Origin: Hydrogenophaga sp. RAC07
GTDB taxonomy: Bacteria > Pseudomonadota > Gammaproteobacteria > Burkholderiales > Burkholderiaceae_C
Reading direction: 5' to 3'
Length of the DNA stretch: 64,000 nt
NCBI RefSeq assembly: GCF_001713375.1
Contig: NZ_CP016449.1
Location: 1,798,001 to 1,862,000, forward strand
Shown here: positions 8,785 through 17,962 of the stretch, piece after piece
Layout of the letters: each line of letters begins with the position of its first letter
Numbering within the stretch: the stretch's first letter is position 1
The notes under the pieces: model-generated
What the model was told of the DNA's origin: nothing
The model's input: only the letters and a program-made list of their open reading frames with translations
The model's database searches: none
Made by a program: the position numbers and the translations under genes

Positions 8785-9720
8785 TCAGATGTCGTCGAGC
8801 AAGGGGTAGGGCAGGGGCAGCAGATGGAGCGAAGGGCCGCTGGCGCTGCCGGCGTGCAGGCTGCCATCCAGGGCCGCGCTGGTCTGCATGGAGACGATGG
8901 CGTCGAATCCAGCGTCTGGATGGGCGGCGGTTTGCACCACGGTGCCGCAAGGCTGTTCGGCGTCGCTGCTGTGGAACACCTCCTGGCCAACCGTCAAAGG
9001 CGCGTCGCTGTGCACAACATAGGCACGGCGCTTGAGCGTGCCGCGGAACTGGCTGCGCGCCACCACCTCCTGGCCGGGGTAGCAACCCTTCTTGAAGTTC
9101 ACACCGCCGACCGATTCGTAGTTGACCATCTGCGGCACGAAGGCCTCGAACACCGGCTGGCTGAGTGTGGCCACGCCACTCCTCACGTCCAGCCAGTGCC
9201 ACAGGTCTTCGGCCATGGCGTCACCGGCTGGCGCCGTGGCATTGATGGGGGCCACCCACAAGGCTCGCGGGGTTCCGTTGGCCGGGTACAGACGCACCAC
9301 ACTGGCATCGCCCTCGCGCGCCTGCGACCACGGCGCGGCCGGCAGGGAGCCGGGCACGTCGTTGCCGGCCAGACCCCGGAGGGCGTAGTTGTCGCTGGCG
9401 TCGCTCAGTTTGGCTTTGGCGCGCAACACAAACATCGACAAGCGCTTGAGCGTGGCGGGCAGCAGGTCGCGGCTGCAGACCAGCAGGATCTGGTCGTGGC
9501 TGCGCTTGAAGCCGACGAAGCTGGCCTGCATGCGGCCCTTGGCCGAACAGAACGCGGCCAGGCGCGCTTCGGACAAACCCAGCAGCGAAAAGTCGTGCGT
9601 GAGCTGGCCGTGAAGGAATTTCGCCGCGTCTTCCCCGTCCACCTGGATCACGCCGAGGTGGGTCAGGCGGGCGACGCCGTGGATGGCCGGGGTGGCGACG
9701 GGTGTTGCAAGTGCGGTCAT
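8785..9720 (-). CDS. ygfZ: folate-binding protein YgfZ (CAF17-like)
   Basis: 311-residue GcvT-like protein needed for tetrahydrofolate-dependent maintenance or assembly of some iron-sulfur enzymes. The signature KGCYPGQEVVAR with its conserved Cys is near residue 225, and the N-terminal folate-binding half (HGQLTHDF, AAFCSAKGRM) is intact. It is divergent from mltG, with about 155 bases between the two starts, and is followed by the NRDE gene 13 bases later, so the two are probably co-transcribed. Confidence 0.92.
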   Translation of the reverse strand: MTALATPVATPAIHGVARLTHLGVIQVDGEDAAKFLHGQLTHDFSLLGLSEARLAAFCSAKGRMQASFVGFKRSHDQILLVCSRDLLPATLKRLSMFVLRAKAKLSDASDNYALRGLAGNDVPGSLPAAPWSQAREGDASVVRLYPANGTPRALWVAPINATAPAGDAMAEDLWHWLDVRSGVATLSQPVFEAFVPQMVNYESVGGVNFKKGCYPGQEVVARSQFRGTLKRRAYVVHSDAPLTVGQEVFHSSDAEQPCGTVVQTAAHPDAGFDAIVSMQTSAALDGSLHAGSASGPSLHLLPLPYPLLDDI

Positions 9721-9875
9721 GGGTCAGAAGGAAGTGTTCATGTCGGGCGCCGCAGAGGATGCAAGGCGCCGGTGGGCGAGCGAGCGGCGGGCAGTCCTTG
9801 AAGAGTGCCCGATTATCATCGTCTGCACCCCGCCGGACGCACCGTCTGCCCCTTCACCCTGCTGAGCACATTCCC

Positions 9876-10886
9876 TTGCTGCGTCTTCTCAAACTCCTGT
9901 TCGTGCTGCCCCTGGTCGCCCTGCTGATCACGGCCGCCTTCGGTGTGTGGTGGGTCGATCAACCCCTGCGTTTTCCCGCCCGCGTGAGCGAACAGCAACC
10001 GCTCGACGTCGAAATCCCATCGGGCCAATCGGCACGTGGCGTGGCCGAAAAACTGTCGGCCTCCGGCGTGCAGACACCCTGGGTCTTGCTCTATGGCTGG
10101 TTCCGCATCTCCGGCGGCGCGCGCGACATCAAGGCGGGCAGCTACGAATTCGCGCCCGGCACCACGCCGCGCTCGCTGCTGTCCAAGCTCGTTCGGGGCG
10201 AGCAGGCGGTTCGCAGCGTCACGCTGCTCGAAGGCTGGAACCACCGTCAGGTCTTTGAATTGCTGCGCGCCTCGCCCGACCTCACGCAAGACCTGGAAGG
10301 CCTGAGTTCGGCCGACATCATGGCGCTCATCGGCTACCCCGGGCGCCACCCCGAAGGCCGCTTTTTCCCCGACACCTACCGCGTGGCCAAACGCGCCACC
10401 GCCTCCAGCGTGCTGCGCCAGGCGGCGCAGGCCATGGACAAACGTGTGAACGATGCCTGGGCCCAGCGCGACAGCAACGTGCCGCTGCGCACGCCCGAAG
10501 AGGCCCTGATCCTGGCCAGCATCATCGAGAAGGAAACGGGCCTGGAGAGCGACCGCCGGCGCATCGGTGGTGTGTTCACCAACCGCCTGCGCATCGGCAT
10601 GCGCCTGCAGACCGACCCGTCGGTCATCTACGGCCTGGGGGAAAAATTTGACGGCAACCTGCGCCGCGGCGACTTGCAGAACGACACGCCTTACAACACC
10701 TACACCCGCGCCGGGCTGCCGCCCACTCCGATCGCCATGCCGGGTGCCGCGTCGTTGCGCGCAGCCGTGCAGCCGGGCGAGACCAACGCCATCTACTTTG
10801 TCGCCCGTGGTGACGGTTCCAGCCAGTTCAGCGCCACGCTCGAAGAGCACAATGCCGCGGTGCGGCGCTACATCCTGGGCCGCTGA
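9876..10886 (+). CDS. mltG: endolytic murein transglycosylase MltG
   Basis: Inner-membrane lytic transglycosylase that cleaves nascent glycan strands and influences glycan length. One N-terminal transmembrane helix (residues 2-25) is followed by a LysM-like region and the YceG domain. The catalytic Glu is Glu218 in SIIEKETG, and the conserved [19 protein letters not shown] follows. The start is taken as the TTG at 9876 because the membrane helix begins right there (LLRLLKLLF); no strong ribosome-binding site is visible, so the start is uncertain. It is followed 25 bases later by tmk. Confidence 0.9.
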   Translation: MLRLLKLLFVLPLVALLITAAFGVWWVDQPLRFPARVSEQQPLDVEIPSGQSARGVAEKLSASGVQTPWVLLYGWFRISGGARDIKAGSYEFAPGTTPRSLLSKLVRGEQAVRSVTLLEGWNHRQVFELLRASPDLTQDLEGLSSADIMALIGYPGRHPEGRFFPDTYRVAKRATASSVLRQAAQAMDKRVNDAWAQRDSNVPLRTPEEALILASIIEKETGLESDRRRIGGVFTNRLRIGMRLQTDPSVIYGLGEKFDGNLRRGDLQNDTPYNTYTRAGLPPTPIAMPGAASLRAAVQPGETNAIYFVARGDGSSQFSATLEEHNAAVRRYILGR

Positions 10887-10911
10887 ACCTCGCCGACCTT
10901 CATCACCCTTC

Positions 10912-11571
10912 ATGCAGACCGCCGGACTTTTCATCACCTTTGAAGGCATCGACGGCGCGGGCAAATCCACCCACATCGCCGGCCTCGCGGAGGCCTTTCG
11001 CGCTCAGGGCCGCGCTGTTGCGCTCACCCGCGAGCCCGGTGGCACGCCGCTGGCGGAAAAGCTGCGTGAACTCGTGCTCAACGACCCCATGGACCCGCTG
11101 TGCGAAGCGCTGCTGATGTTTGCCGCGCGGCGCGACCACCTGCAGCAGGTGATCGAACCCGCGCTGGCGCGGGGCGACGTGGTGCTGTGCGACCGCTTCA
11201 CCGACGCCACCTTCGCCTACCAGGGCGCGGGACGTGGTTTTGATCTGGACGTGCTGGGCCAGCTCGAACGCTGGGTGCAAGCCATGCCGGAGCAGGGCGG
11301 CCGGCTGCGCCAGCCCGATCTGACGGTGTGGTTCGATCTGCCGCCTGCGGTGGCCGCCGAACGCCTGGCCGGCGCCCGTTTGCCGGACCGTTTCGAGTCC
11401 CAACCATTGGCCTTTTTTGAACGGGTGGCCACGGGTTACGCCGATCGCATGCGCCAGGAACCGGCGCGGTTCGCCCGTGTGCCGTCCGATCAGGCCAAAG
11501 ACGCGGTGTGGCGCGATGTGCGCCAGGCCTTCGAGCAACGCGGCTGGCTGCGCGCCGGGGTGGGCGCATGA
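10912..11571 (+). CDS. tmk: thymidylate kinase
   Basis: Phosphorylates dTMP to dTDP for DNA synthesis. Walker [12 protein letters not shown] at residues 10-20, the dTMP-binding REPGGTP, the DR(F/Y) motif [13 protein letters not shown] and the LID region before DRFES are all present. Length is 219 residues, normal. The ATG at 10912 is the first in-frame start beyond the mltG stop. Its last 4 bases overlap holB (ATGA), so the two are translationally coupled in the widespread tmk-holB-pilZ-tatD order. Confidence 0.95.
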   Translation: MQTAGLFITFEGIDGAGKSTHIAGLAEAFRAQGRAVALTREPGGTPLAEKLRELVLNDPMDPLCEALLMFAARRDHLQQVIEPALARGDVVLCDRFTDATFAYQGAGRGFDLDVLGQLERWVQAMPEQGGRLRQPDLTVWFDLPPAVAAERLAGARLPDRFESQPLAFFERVATGYADRMRQEPARFARVPSDQAKDAVWRDVRQAFEQRGWLRAGVGA

Positions 11572-12611
11572 GCGCCCGGGCGCTCGCGCCGTGGCTGCAA
11601 GCCCAGCTGGTCGGCCTGCTGGCCCAGCGTGGTCATGCGCTGCTGCTCGCCGGGCCCTCCGGGCTCGGCCAGTACGACCTGGCCCTGGCGCTGGCGCGCG
11701 CCTGGTTGTGCGAGCGGCCCACCGGGCAGGGCGCCTGCGGTGAATGCGCGAGCTGCCACGCCGTTGACGTGCGCACCCACGCCGACCTGTGCGCGCTCAT
11801 GCCCGAGGTGCTCAGCCTGGAGTTGGGCTGGCCGCTGGATGAGGGCGCGCAAAAAGAGATCGACGACAAGAAGCGCAAGCCCAGCAAGCTGATCCGGGTG
11901 GAAGCCGCGCGCGACGCGGTGGCGTTCACCCAGACCACCCGCTCGCGCGGCAACACCAAGGTGATCCTGGTGTACCCGGCCGAGCGCATGAACATGGAGT
12001 CGGCCAACACCTTGCTCAAAACGCTGGAAGAGCCGGTGGGCGAGGTGCGCTTCATCCTCGCCAGCGAGTCGGCCCACCTGCTGTTGCCCACCATCCGCAG
12101 CCGTTGCCAGACGCACGCCATGGTCTGGCCCCGGGAGCAGGAGGCTCTGGCCTGGTTGGTGGACGAGGTGAGCGCCGCGCAGGCGACCGGCAAGTCGGCA
12201 ACAACGGCTCCCACGCCGGCTCAGGCGGCTGTCTGGCTGCAGGCAGCCGGTGGACGCCCCGACGACGCACTAGCCTGGGCGGCGAGTGGTTTGAACGCCC
12301 AGGCCTGGTCGGGTCTGCCCAAGGCGCTGGCGCGGGGCGACTGGTCGGTGCTGTCCGACTGGCCGGCCGCCCAACAGCTGGCGGTGCTGCAAAAGCTCTG
12401 CCACGACCTGATGGCCCACGCCTGCGGTGCGCCGGCCCGTTTTTTTCCGGTCGCTGAACTGCCTGCCGCGCCACGCTGGACCGCGTTGGCTGCCTGGTCC
12501 CGCGAACTGATGCAGGCCGCGCGCTCGGTGGAGCATCCCTACAACGCGGGCCTCATGCAGGAAGCCTGGGCGGCGCGCACCCGCCAGGTTCTGGCGGCGC
12601 GGCCGCAGTGA
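11568..12611 (+). CDS. holB: DNA polymerase III delta' subunit
   Basis: Clamp-loader subunit, 347 residues. The AAA+ core is visible with a zinc-binding Cys cluster (CERP...CGECASCH), the sensor segment LLKTLEEP and the SRC motif of RSRCQTHAM. The Walker A equivalent reads [11 protein letters not shown], without the lysine, as is usual for delta', which does not hydrolyse ATP. An insertion of charged residues ([11 protein letters not shown]) lies between the zinc module and the core. It starts within the tmk stop codon and is followed by pilZ. Confidence 0.93.
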   Translation: MSARALAPWLQAQLVGLLAQRGHALLLAGPSGLGQYDLALALARAWLCERPTGQGACGECASCHAVDVRTHADLCALMPEVLSLELGWPLDEGAQKEIDDKKRKPSKLIRVEAARDAVAFTQTTRSRGNTKVILVYPAERMNMESANTLLKTLEEPVGEVRFILASESAHLLLPTIRSRCQTHAMVWPREQEALAWLVDEVSAAQATGKSATTAPTPAQAAVWLQAAGGRPDDALAWAASGLNAQAWSGLPKALARGDWSVLSDWPAAQQLAVLQKLCHDLMAHACGAPARFFPVAELPAAPRWTALAAWSRELMQAARSVEHPYNAGLMQEAWAARTRQVLAARPQ

Positions 12612-12694
12612 GTTCGGTGCCACAGGCGGCCAAAGCCCCGCCATACCGGCGTTTGCAGTGCTGCAACAAGGCGCCCATCGCGGGTGAATGCCGC

Positions 12695-12700
12695 TAAACT
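12695..12700 (+). promoter_or_regulatory. -10-like element immediately upstream of pilZ
   Basis: TAAACT lies 7 bases before the pilZ ATG at 12708. The identical hexamer sits 6 bases before the DUF4124 gene start at 44678. It could give a leaderless or near-leaderless pilZ transcript independent of the tmk-holB message. No convincing -35 is seen. Confidence 0.35.
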
Positions 12701-12707
12701 CGACCCG

Positions 12708-13079
12708 ATGAGCACCAACCCTTCTCCCTCGGCAGCCGCAGCGCGCCCGAGCGTGATCCAGCTCTCCATCAAGGAGAAGGCTGCGCTCTATGCGGCCTAC
12801 ATTCCCTTGTTCGCCGACGGAGGCATCTTCATCCCGTCCTCGCGCGAATACCGTCTCGGTGATGACGTGTACGTGCTGCTCAGCCTGCCCGACGATCCAC
12901 AACGCTATCCCGTCGCGGGCAAGGTGGCCTGGGTCACGCCCGCCAAGGCTTCGGGTGGTCGTACCCAGGGCGTCGGTATCCGTTTCCCGGCCGACGAAAA
13001 GTCGCGCATGCTCAAGCTGAAGATCGAAGAAATCCTCGGTGCCAACCTCGGCTCCGATCGCGCCACCCAGACGCTCTGA
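12708..13079 (+). CDS. pilZ: PilZ domain protein (type IV pilus PilZ)
   Basis: 123-residue single PilZ domain. Its gene position between holB and tatD is that of the founding PilZ protein, which is needed for type IV pilus biogenesis. The c-di-GMP signature is not conserved: there is no RxxxR upstream and the (D/N)xSxxG position reads DGGIFIPS, which fits PilZ proper, known not to bind c-di-GMP in the family's pilus branch. The ATG at 12708 is preferred over one at 12684 because the family sequence starts near residue 14 and TAAACT lies just upstream. Confidence 0.88.
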   Translation: MSTNPSPSAAAARPSVIQLSIKEKAALYAAYIPLFADGGIFIPSSREYRLGDDVYVLLSLPDDPQRYPVAGKVAWVTPAKASGGRTQGVGIRFPADEKSRMLKLKIEEILGANLGSDRATQTL

Positions 13080-13153
13080 GTCGGCCTCTCCCGCACGACG
13101 TTTGAACTGGCCATTGCAGGCCTTCAAGCCGTTGCCCCCATTCCAGGGTCCGC

Positions 13154-13999
13154 ATGTTCACCGATTCCCACTGCCACCTGAGTTTTGCCGAGCTGAAAAG
13201 CCGCTTGCCCGAGATCTTGAGCGCCATGGCCGAAGCGCAGGTGGACCGGGCCCTGTGCATCTGCACCACCCTGGAGGAGTTCGAGGAGGTCCACAGCCTC
13301 GCGCGTGACCACGCCAACCTCTGGTCGACCGTGGGCGTGCACCCCGACAACGAAGGCGTGCAGGAACCCACACTGGACGATTTGCTGGAGCGGGCTGCCC
13401 GGGCCAAGGTGGTGGGCATCGGCGAAACCGGGCTCGACTACTACCGCCTGGGCGAGCGCAGCGTGGCCGACATGGAATGGCAACGCACCCGCTACCGCAC
13501 ACACATCGAGGCTGCGCGCAGGACCGATCTGCCCCTGGTCATCCACACGCGCAGTGCGTCCGACGACACCCTGGCCATCTTGCGGGAGGCGGGTGGCTTC
13601 AAGGGGGACAGTGCCTCGCGGCCAGTGGCCCGCGGCGTGTTTCACTGCTTCACCGAAACGGCCGAAGTGGCGCGCGCCGCGCTGGACCTGGGGTTTTACA
13701 TCTCGTTCTCGGGCATCCTCACTTTCCGCAGCGCCGGCGACATCCGCGAAGTGGCCGCCTTTGTGCCGCTGGACCGCATGTTGATCGAGACCGACAGCCC
13801 TTATCTGGCGCCGGTGCCCCACCGCGGCAAAACCAACTCTCCGGCATACGTGCCCTGGGTGGCCGAGCAGATCGCCCAGATCAAAGGCCTGCCGGTGACC
13901 GATGTGGCGCAGGCCACCAGTGACAATTTCGACACCTTGTTCAACCGTGTGGTGTCACCGGCGGCCACAAGTATTGAGAAAACACATGAGAAAACCTAA
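13154..13999 (+). CDS. tatD: TatD family metal-dependent hydrolase
   Basis: 281-residue TIM-barrel metallo-hydrolase of the TatD family (3'-5' DNase or other phosphoesterase activity in characterised members). Metal ligands are visible in order: DSHCHL at the N-terminus, Glu in GETGLDYY, His in VIHTR, His in GVFHCF and Asp in ETDSPYL. The C-terminus (residues 265-281) is a short unconserved tail within which the next gene starts. It follows pilZ after 74 bases and belongs to the tmk-holB-pilZ-tatD block. Confidence 0.92.
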   Translation: MFTDSHCHLSFAELKSRLPEILSAMAEAQVDRALCICTTLEEFEEVHSLARDHANLWSTVGVHPDNEGVQEPTLDDLLERAARAKVVGIGETGLDYYRLGERSVADMEWQRTRYRTHIEAARRTDLPLVIHTRSASDDTLAILREAGGFKGDSASRPVARGVFHCFTETAEVARAALDLGFYISFSGILTFRSAGDIREVAAFVPLDRMLIETDSPYLAPVPHRGKTNSPAYVPWVAEQIAQIKGLPVTDVAQATSDNFDTLFNRVVSPAATSIEKTHEKT

Positions 14000-14666
14000 A
14001 AAACACATTGTTTTAAAAGGATTCATGGCATTTTTGCTGGTGGTCTCGACCGCCACATGGGCCGACTCGTTTGACGACTTCTTTTCGGCCGTCAAGCGCG
14101 ACGACGTGAGGACAGTGCGCCAGCTGGTACAGCGTGGGTTTGACCTGAACACGCGCAACGAAGCGGGCGAACACGCGCTGTTCCTCGCGTTGCGGGACGA
14201 TGCACCCGAGGTTTCCAGCTTCCTGATCGGGCAGGACACGGTGCAGATCGAAGCGCGCACCGTCCAGGACGAAAGCCCATTGATGATGGCCGCGCTCAAA
14301 GGCCGGCTGGGCGTGGCCAAGCGCCTGATCGAACGCAAGGCCGAGGTGAACAAGCCCGGCTGGACGCCGCTGCACTACGCCGCCACGAATGCCGATGCCC
14401 AGAGCGTGTCCATGGTGCGCCTGCTGCTGGAGCACCACGCCTACATCGACGCCGAGTCACCCAACGGCAGCACGCCCTTGATGATGGCGGCGCACTATGG
14501 CCACCCCACGGTGGTGAAGCTGCTGCTGGAAGAGGGCGCCGATCCCATGCTGAAGAATCAGCAGGGCCTGTCGGCGATCGACTTTGCCAACCGTGCCCAG
14601 CGAGCCGAATCGGCCGAGATCATTGCCTCGTTTGTGCGGGCCCGACAACCCAAAGGCCGCTGGTAA
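13986..14666 (+). CDS. secreted ankyrin-repeat protein
   Basis: 226 residues: a signal peptide (charged RKPKKH, hydrophobic FMAFLLVV, cleavage after TWA near residue 23), then about five ankyrin repeats recognisable from repeated (S/T)PL(M/H)xAA, LLLE and GADP-like turns. It is predicted periplasmic and would act through protein binding; the partner is unknown. The ATG at 13986 overlaps the last 14 bases of tatD in another frame, and the start is supported by the immediate signal peptide. Co-transcription with tatD is likely. Ankyrin proteins in this position are common in related bacteria, but no role has been settled. Confidence 0.85.
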   Translation: MRKPKKHIVLKGFMAFLLVVSTATWADSFDDFFSAVKRDDVRTVRQLVQRGFDLNTRNEAGEHALFLALRDDAPEVSSFLIGQDTVQIEARTVQDESPLMMAALKGRLGVAKRLIERKAEVNKPGWTPLHYAATNADAQSVSMVRLLLEHHAYIDAESPNGSTPLMMAAHYGHPTVVKLLLEEGADPMLKNQQGLSAIDFANRAQRAESAEIIASFVRARQPKGRW

Positions 14667-14783
14667 CGGTGTCGCGCAGGGGATCGAAAGTACCCGCCAA
14701 GCCCATCTTGTAGGTGTAACCCACATGGGGCGATTGCCTTGACCGGATCAGAATCGCGACACCCAATATTTGGAGGAGACACT

Positions 14784-15272
14784 GTGAAGCTGGCAAGTCA
14801 AAAAGACTTTTTCTCTGGTTTGATGTTCACCATCGTGGGCGTGTCGTTCGCCGTGGGTGCAACGAACTTCGACGTGGGCAGTGCGGCCCGCATGGGCCCC
14901 GGCTATTTCCCGTTGCTGCTGGGCATCCTGCTCTCGGCCCTCGGCATTTTGATCACGGTCCAGTCTTTTCGCAGCAAGGCACCCGACGGTGACCCGATCG
15001 GAAAGATCGCCTGGCGCCCGCTGTGCTTCGTGCTCGGTGCCAACCTGGCTTTCGGCGCACTGCTGGTGGGCTTGCCCTCGCTGGGCATTCCGGCCATGGG
15101 ATTCATCGTAGCCATCTTCGGCCTGGTGATCATTGCCGGCTATGCCCGCCCGAAGTGCGACATCAAGGAATCCCTGATCCTGGCGACCTTGCTCGCAATC
15201 GGCAGCTACGGAGCCTTCGTCTACATGCTCAATCTGCAGTTCCCGGTGTGGCCTGCCTTCCTGACCGCCTGA
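14784..15272 (+). CDS. tctB: tripartite tricarboxylate transporter small membrane subunit TctB
   Basis: 162-residue inner-membrane protein with four predicted helices, the TctB layout, including the characteristic AARMGPGYFP segment. It forms the small membrane subunit of a TctABC secondary transporter for citrate-like or other organic acids. The start is GTG at 14784, fixed by GGAGGAG at 14772-14778; the longer ATG frame from 14739 would put that site inside the gene. tctA follows after 15 bases. Confidence 0.9.
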   Translation: MKLASQKDFFSGLMFTIVGVSFAVGATNFDVGSAARMGPGYFPLLLGILLSALGILITVQSFRSKAPDGDPIGKIAWRPLCFVLGANLAFGALLVGLPSLGIPAMGFIVAIFGLVIIAGYARPKCDIKESLILATLLAIGSYGAFVYMLNLQFPVWPAFLTA

Positions 15273-15287
15273 CCGGAGACAACCCCC

Positions 15288-16799
15288 ATGGACCTTTTTG
15301 ACAACCTCGCACTGGGCTTCAGTGTCGCGTTCACTCTCCAGAACCTGATCTACGCATTTGTGGGCTGCCTGCTCGGCACGCTCATCGGCGTGTTGCCGGG
15401 TATCGGCCCATTGGCCACCATCGCCATGTTGCTGCCTGTGACCTACGGCCTTGAGCCCGTGGCAGCGCTCATCATGCTGGCCGGCATCTACTACGGCGCG
15501 CAGTACGGTGGCTCCACCACCGCCATTCTGGTGAACCTGCCCGGTGAATCCTCGTCGGTGGTGACCGTGATCGACGGCTACCAGATGGCGCGCAAGGGCA
15601 GGGCAGGGCCTGCACTCGCCGCCGCTGGCATGGGCTCGTTCTTTGCGGGCTGCGTCGGCACGTTGGTGCTGGCCGCGTTTGCGCCGCCGCTGACCGAAGT
15701 GGCGTTGAGCTTCGGTCCTTCCGAGTACTTTGCGCTGATGGTGCTGGGCCTCATCGGTGCCGTGGTGCTGGCCTCGGGCTCGCTGCTCAAGGCGCTGGCC
15801 ATGATCGTGCTGGGCCTGTTGATCGGCCTGGTCGGCACCGACGTGAACTCCGGCGTGGCCCGCTTCAGTTTCGACATCCCCGAATTGACCGACGGCATCA
15901 ACTTCGTCGTCATCGCCATGGGCATCTTTGGCTATGGCGAAATCATCAGCAACCTGTCGCAAGACGAGAGCAAGCGCGAGGTGTTCACTGGCAAGGTGCA
16001 TGGCCTCATGCCCACGAAGGAAGACTTCAAGCGCATGTTGCCTGCCGTCATGCGCGGGACGGCACTGGGATCGGTGCTCGGCATCCTGCCCGGTGGCGGT
16101 GCGCTGCTGTCATCGTTCGCGGCGTACACCATCGAGAAAAAGACCAAGCTCAAGCCGGGCGAAGTGCCTTTCGGTCAGGGCAACATACGCGGCGTGGCGG
16201 CCCCCGAATCGGCCAACAACGCGGGTTCACAAACCTCGTTCATCCCGCTGCTCACGCTCGGCATTCCCCCCAATGCCGTGATGGCGCTGATGGTCGGTGC
16301 CATGACCATCCACAACATCCAGCCCGGCCCGCAGGTCATGACGTCCAACCCCGAACTGTTCTGGGGACTGATTGCCTCGATGTGGATCGGCAACTTGATG
16401 CTGATCGTTCTGAACCTGCCGCTGATTGGCGTCTGGGTCAAACTCCTGTCGGTGCCCTACCGTTGGCTCTTCCCGGCCATTCTGATGTTCTGCGCGATCG
16501 GTGTTTATTCGACCAACAACAACAGCTTTGACGTCTGGATGGTCGCCGTGTTCGGCCTGATCGGATACAGCTTCATCAAGCTCGGTTGCGAGCCAGCACC
16601 TTTGTTGTTGGGACTCATCCTCGGCCCCATGATGGAAGAGTATCTGCGCCGCGCCTTGCTGATCTCGCGCGGTGACTGGTCGGTGTTCGTGACCCGTCCA
16701 ATTTCCGCCTCATTGCTTGCGGCTGCGTTGCTGCTGCTGGCCATCGTTTTCTTGCCATCGATCAAGAAGAAGCGTGAGGAAGCGTTCGTCGAGGACTGA
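15288..16799 (+). CDS. tctA: tripartite tricarboxylate transporter permease TctA
   Basis: 503-residue permease with about 11-12 membrane helices and the TctA signatures GVLPGIGPLATIAMLLP, YYGAQYGGSTTAIL and APESANNAGSQTSFIPLL. It works with TctB and a periplasmic binding protein, TctC. No tctC and no tctDE two-component genes lie next to it in this window, so it must use a binding protein encoded elsewhere; betaproteobacteria often have many orphan tctC (bug) genes. The substrate is therefore not predictable. An intrinsic terminator follows 28 bases after the stop. Confidence 0.94.
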   Translation: MDLFDNLALGFSVAFTLQNLIYAFVGCLLGTLIGVLPGIGPLATIAMLLPVTYGLEPVAALIMLAGIYYGAQYGGSTTAILVNLPGESSSVVTVIDGYQMARKGRAGPALAAAGMGSFFAGCVGTLVLAAFAPPLTEVALSFGPSEYFALMVLGLIGAVVLASGSLLKALAMIVLGLLIGLVGTDVNSGVARFSFDIPELTDGINFVVIAMGIFGYGEIISNLSQDESKREVFTGKVHGLMPTKEDFKRMLPAVMRGTALGSVLGILPGGGALLSSFAAYTIEKKTKLKPGEVPFGQGNIRGVAAPESANNAGSQTSFIPLLTLGIPPNAVMALMVGAMTIHNIQPGPQVMTSNPELFWGLIASMWIGNLMLIVLNLPLIGVWVKLLSVPYRWLFPAILMFCAIGVYSTNNNSFDVWMVAVFGLIGYSFIKLGCEPAPLLLGLILGPMMEEYLRRALLISRGDWSVFVTRPISASLLAAALLLLAIVFLPSIKKKREEAFVED

Positions 16800-17102
16800 C
16801 CGCTGTCCAGACAGCCCGCCATGAAAGCCCGACCGTGAGTCGGGTTTTCCTTTTCTGCCGTGACACATCCACTTCATGACATTCTACGATGTATATTATG
16901 TATAGTTAAGTGATCGCATTTGAAACCGCCTTTCGGGCTTGAAGCTTGCTTTGCATCATCTGCCCTTATGGAGGCACTGCCTCCTTGCTATGCGGGGAAA
17001 CACCAGCAGCCCGGTTTCGGTGCACCCCGAGGCGTCAACCTACAATTCACACGCTTGTCTCAACCTGTTTGGCGATCAACGAGCCGCCATTGAAAGATGT
17101 CC
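16800..17102. other. intergenic region between tctA and the amino-acid ABC operon
   Basis: About 300 bases. It holds the tctA terminator (16828-16855), an AT-rich patch around 16880-16910 containing TATATT-like hexamers, a GGAGGC-ACT-GCCTCC hairpin at 16970-16984 and a TACAAT at about 17041 that could be the -10 box of the ABC operon. No known riboswitch pattern was recognised, although the possible leader is long enough for one. Confidence 0.5.
16828..16855 (+). terminator. intrinsic terminator after tctA
   Basis: Stem CCCGAC / GTCGGG with loop CGTGA, followed by TTTTCCTTTTC. This is a standard rho-independent terminator for the tctBA transcript. Confidence 0.85.
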
Positions 17103-17951
17103 ATGAAAAACCTCCTTTTGTCCCTGAGCCTGATTGGTGCCGCCGCCTTGGTGGGCTGCGGAAAAACCGAAACCCCGGCTCCGGAAGCCGCACCCGCTGC
17201 AGCCCCGGTGGCCGCTCCCGCAGCCGCACCTGCACCGGCCGAACTGCCCGAGCTCAAGGTTGCGATCGACCCCACCTACGAGCCGTTCACCTTCAAGACC
17301 GCCGACGGCAAGCCCACCGGGTTTGATGTGGACATCGCCGAAGCGCTGTGCAACGAAATCAAGCGCAAGTGCGTGTATGTGGAACAAGTCTGGGACAGCA
17401 TGATCCCCGGACTGCAGGCCAAAAAATACGACGTGATCATCAGCTCGATGTCCGTCACCGAAGAACGTCAGCAAGTGGTGGATTTCTCCGACAAGTACTA
17501 CTTCACACCCAGTCGCATCGTGGTGAAAACCGGCACGGCGTTCACCGACCTGGCCTCCCTCAAGGGCAAGAAGCTTGGCGTGCTCAAGGGCAGCACCCAA
17601 GAGAAATACGCCATGGGTGAACTCAAAACTGTCGGCGTGAACGTGGTTCCTTACGAAGCGCAAGACCAGGTTTATCTGGACATCAAATCGGGCCGTCTGG
17701 ACGGCACTGTGGCCGACCAGGTCGAAGTCAACGGTGGCTTTCTGAGCAAGCCCGAAGGCGCTGGCTACGGCTTCGTAGGCCCGGTGCTGGCCGATGCCAA
17801 GTACTTCGGCACGGGCGTGGGTGTGGCGTTGCGCAAGGACGAAACGGCGCTCAAGGAACAGCTGAACGCGGCCATCAAGGCCATCCGCTCCAACGGCGTT
17901 TACGAGACGGTCAGCAAGAAGTACTTCGACTTCGACGTGTACGGCAACTGA
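17103..17951 (+). CDS. polar amino-acid ABC transporter substrate-binding lipoprotein
   Basis: 282-residue family 3 solute-binding protein (HisJ/ArgT type). It has a lipoprotein signal peptide with lipobox LVGC, so it should be anchored by its N-terminal Cys, then an Ala/Pro-rich linker of about 35 residues, then the binding domain with family motifs ELKVAIDPTYEPFTF, GKPTGFDVDIAEAL and the hinge region GVLKGSTQEKY. The start at 17103 is preferred because GAAAG lies 6 bases upstream, against none for the ATG at 17097. It is the first gene of an importer operon that also contains an AstE-like deacylase. Confidence 0.9.
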   Translation: MKNLLLSLSLIGAAALVGCGKTETPAPEAAPAAAPVAAPAAAPAPAELPELKVAIDPTYEPFTFKTADGKPTGFDVDIAEALCNEIKRKCVYVEQVWDSMIPGLQAKKYDVIISSMSVTEERQQVVDFSDKYYFTPSRIVVKTGTAFTDLASLKGKKLGVLKGSTQEKYAMGELKTVGVNVVPYEAQDQVYLDIKSGRLDGTVADQVEVNGGFLSKPEGAGYGFVGPVLADAKYFGTGVGVALRKDETALKEQLNAAIKAIRSNGVYETVSKKYFDFDVYGN

Positions 17952-17962
17952 GCTGCCGCGTT

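Noticed and set aside
11641..11680. Possible broken ATP site in HolB (Walker A without lysine)
   Set aside because: Delta' subunits commonly lack a working Walker A site, so this is normal for the family.
12708..13079. PilZ protein as a c-di-GMP receptor
   Set aside because: RxxxR and (D/N)xSxxG are not conserved, and the gene position matches the non-binding pilus-assembly PilZ.
16800..17102. Possible riboswitch in the leader of the amino-acid ABC operon
   Set aside because: A hairpin (GGAGGC-ACT-GCCTCC) is present, but no conserved riboswitch core was recognisable and no second terminator structure precedes the start codon.
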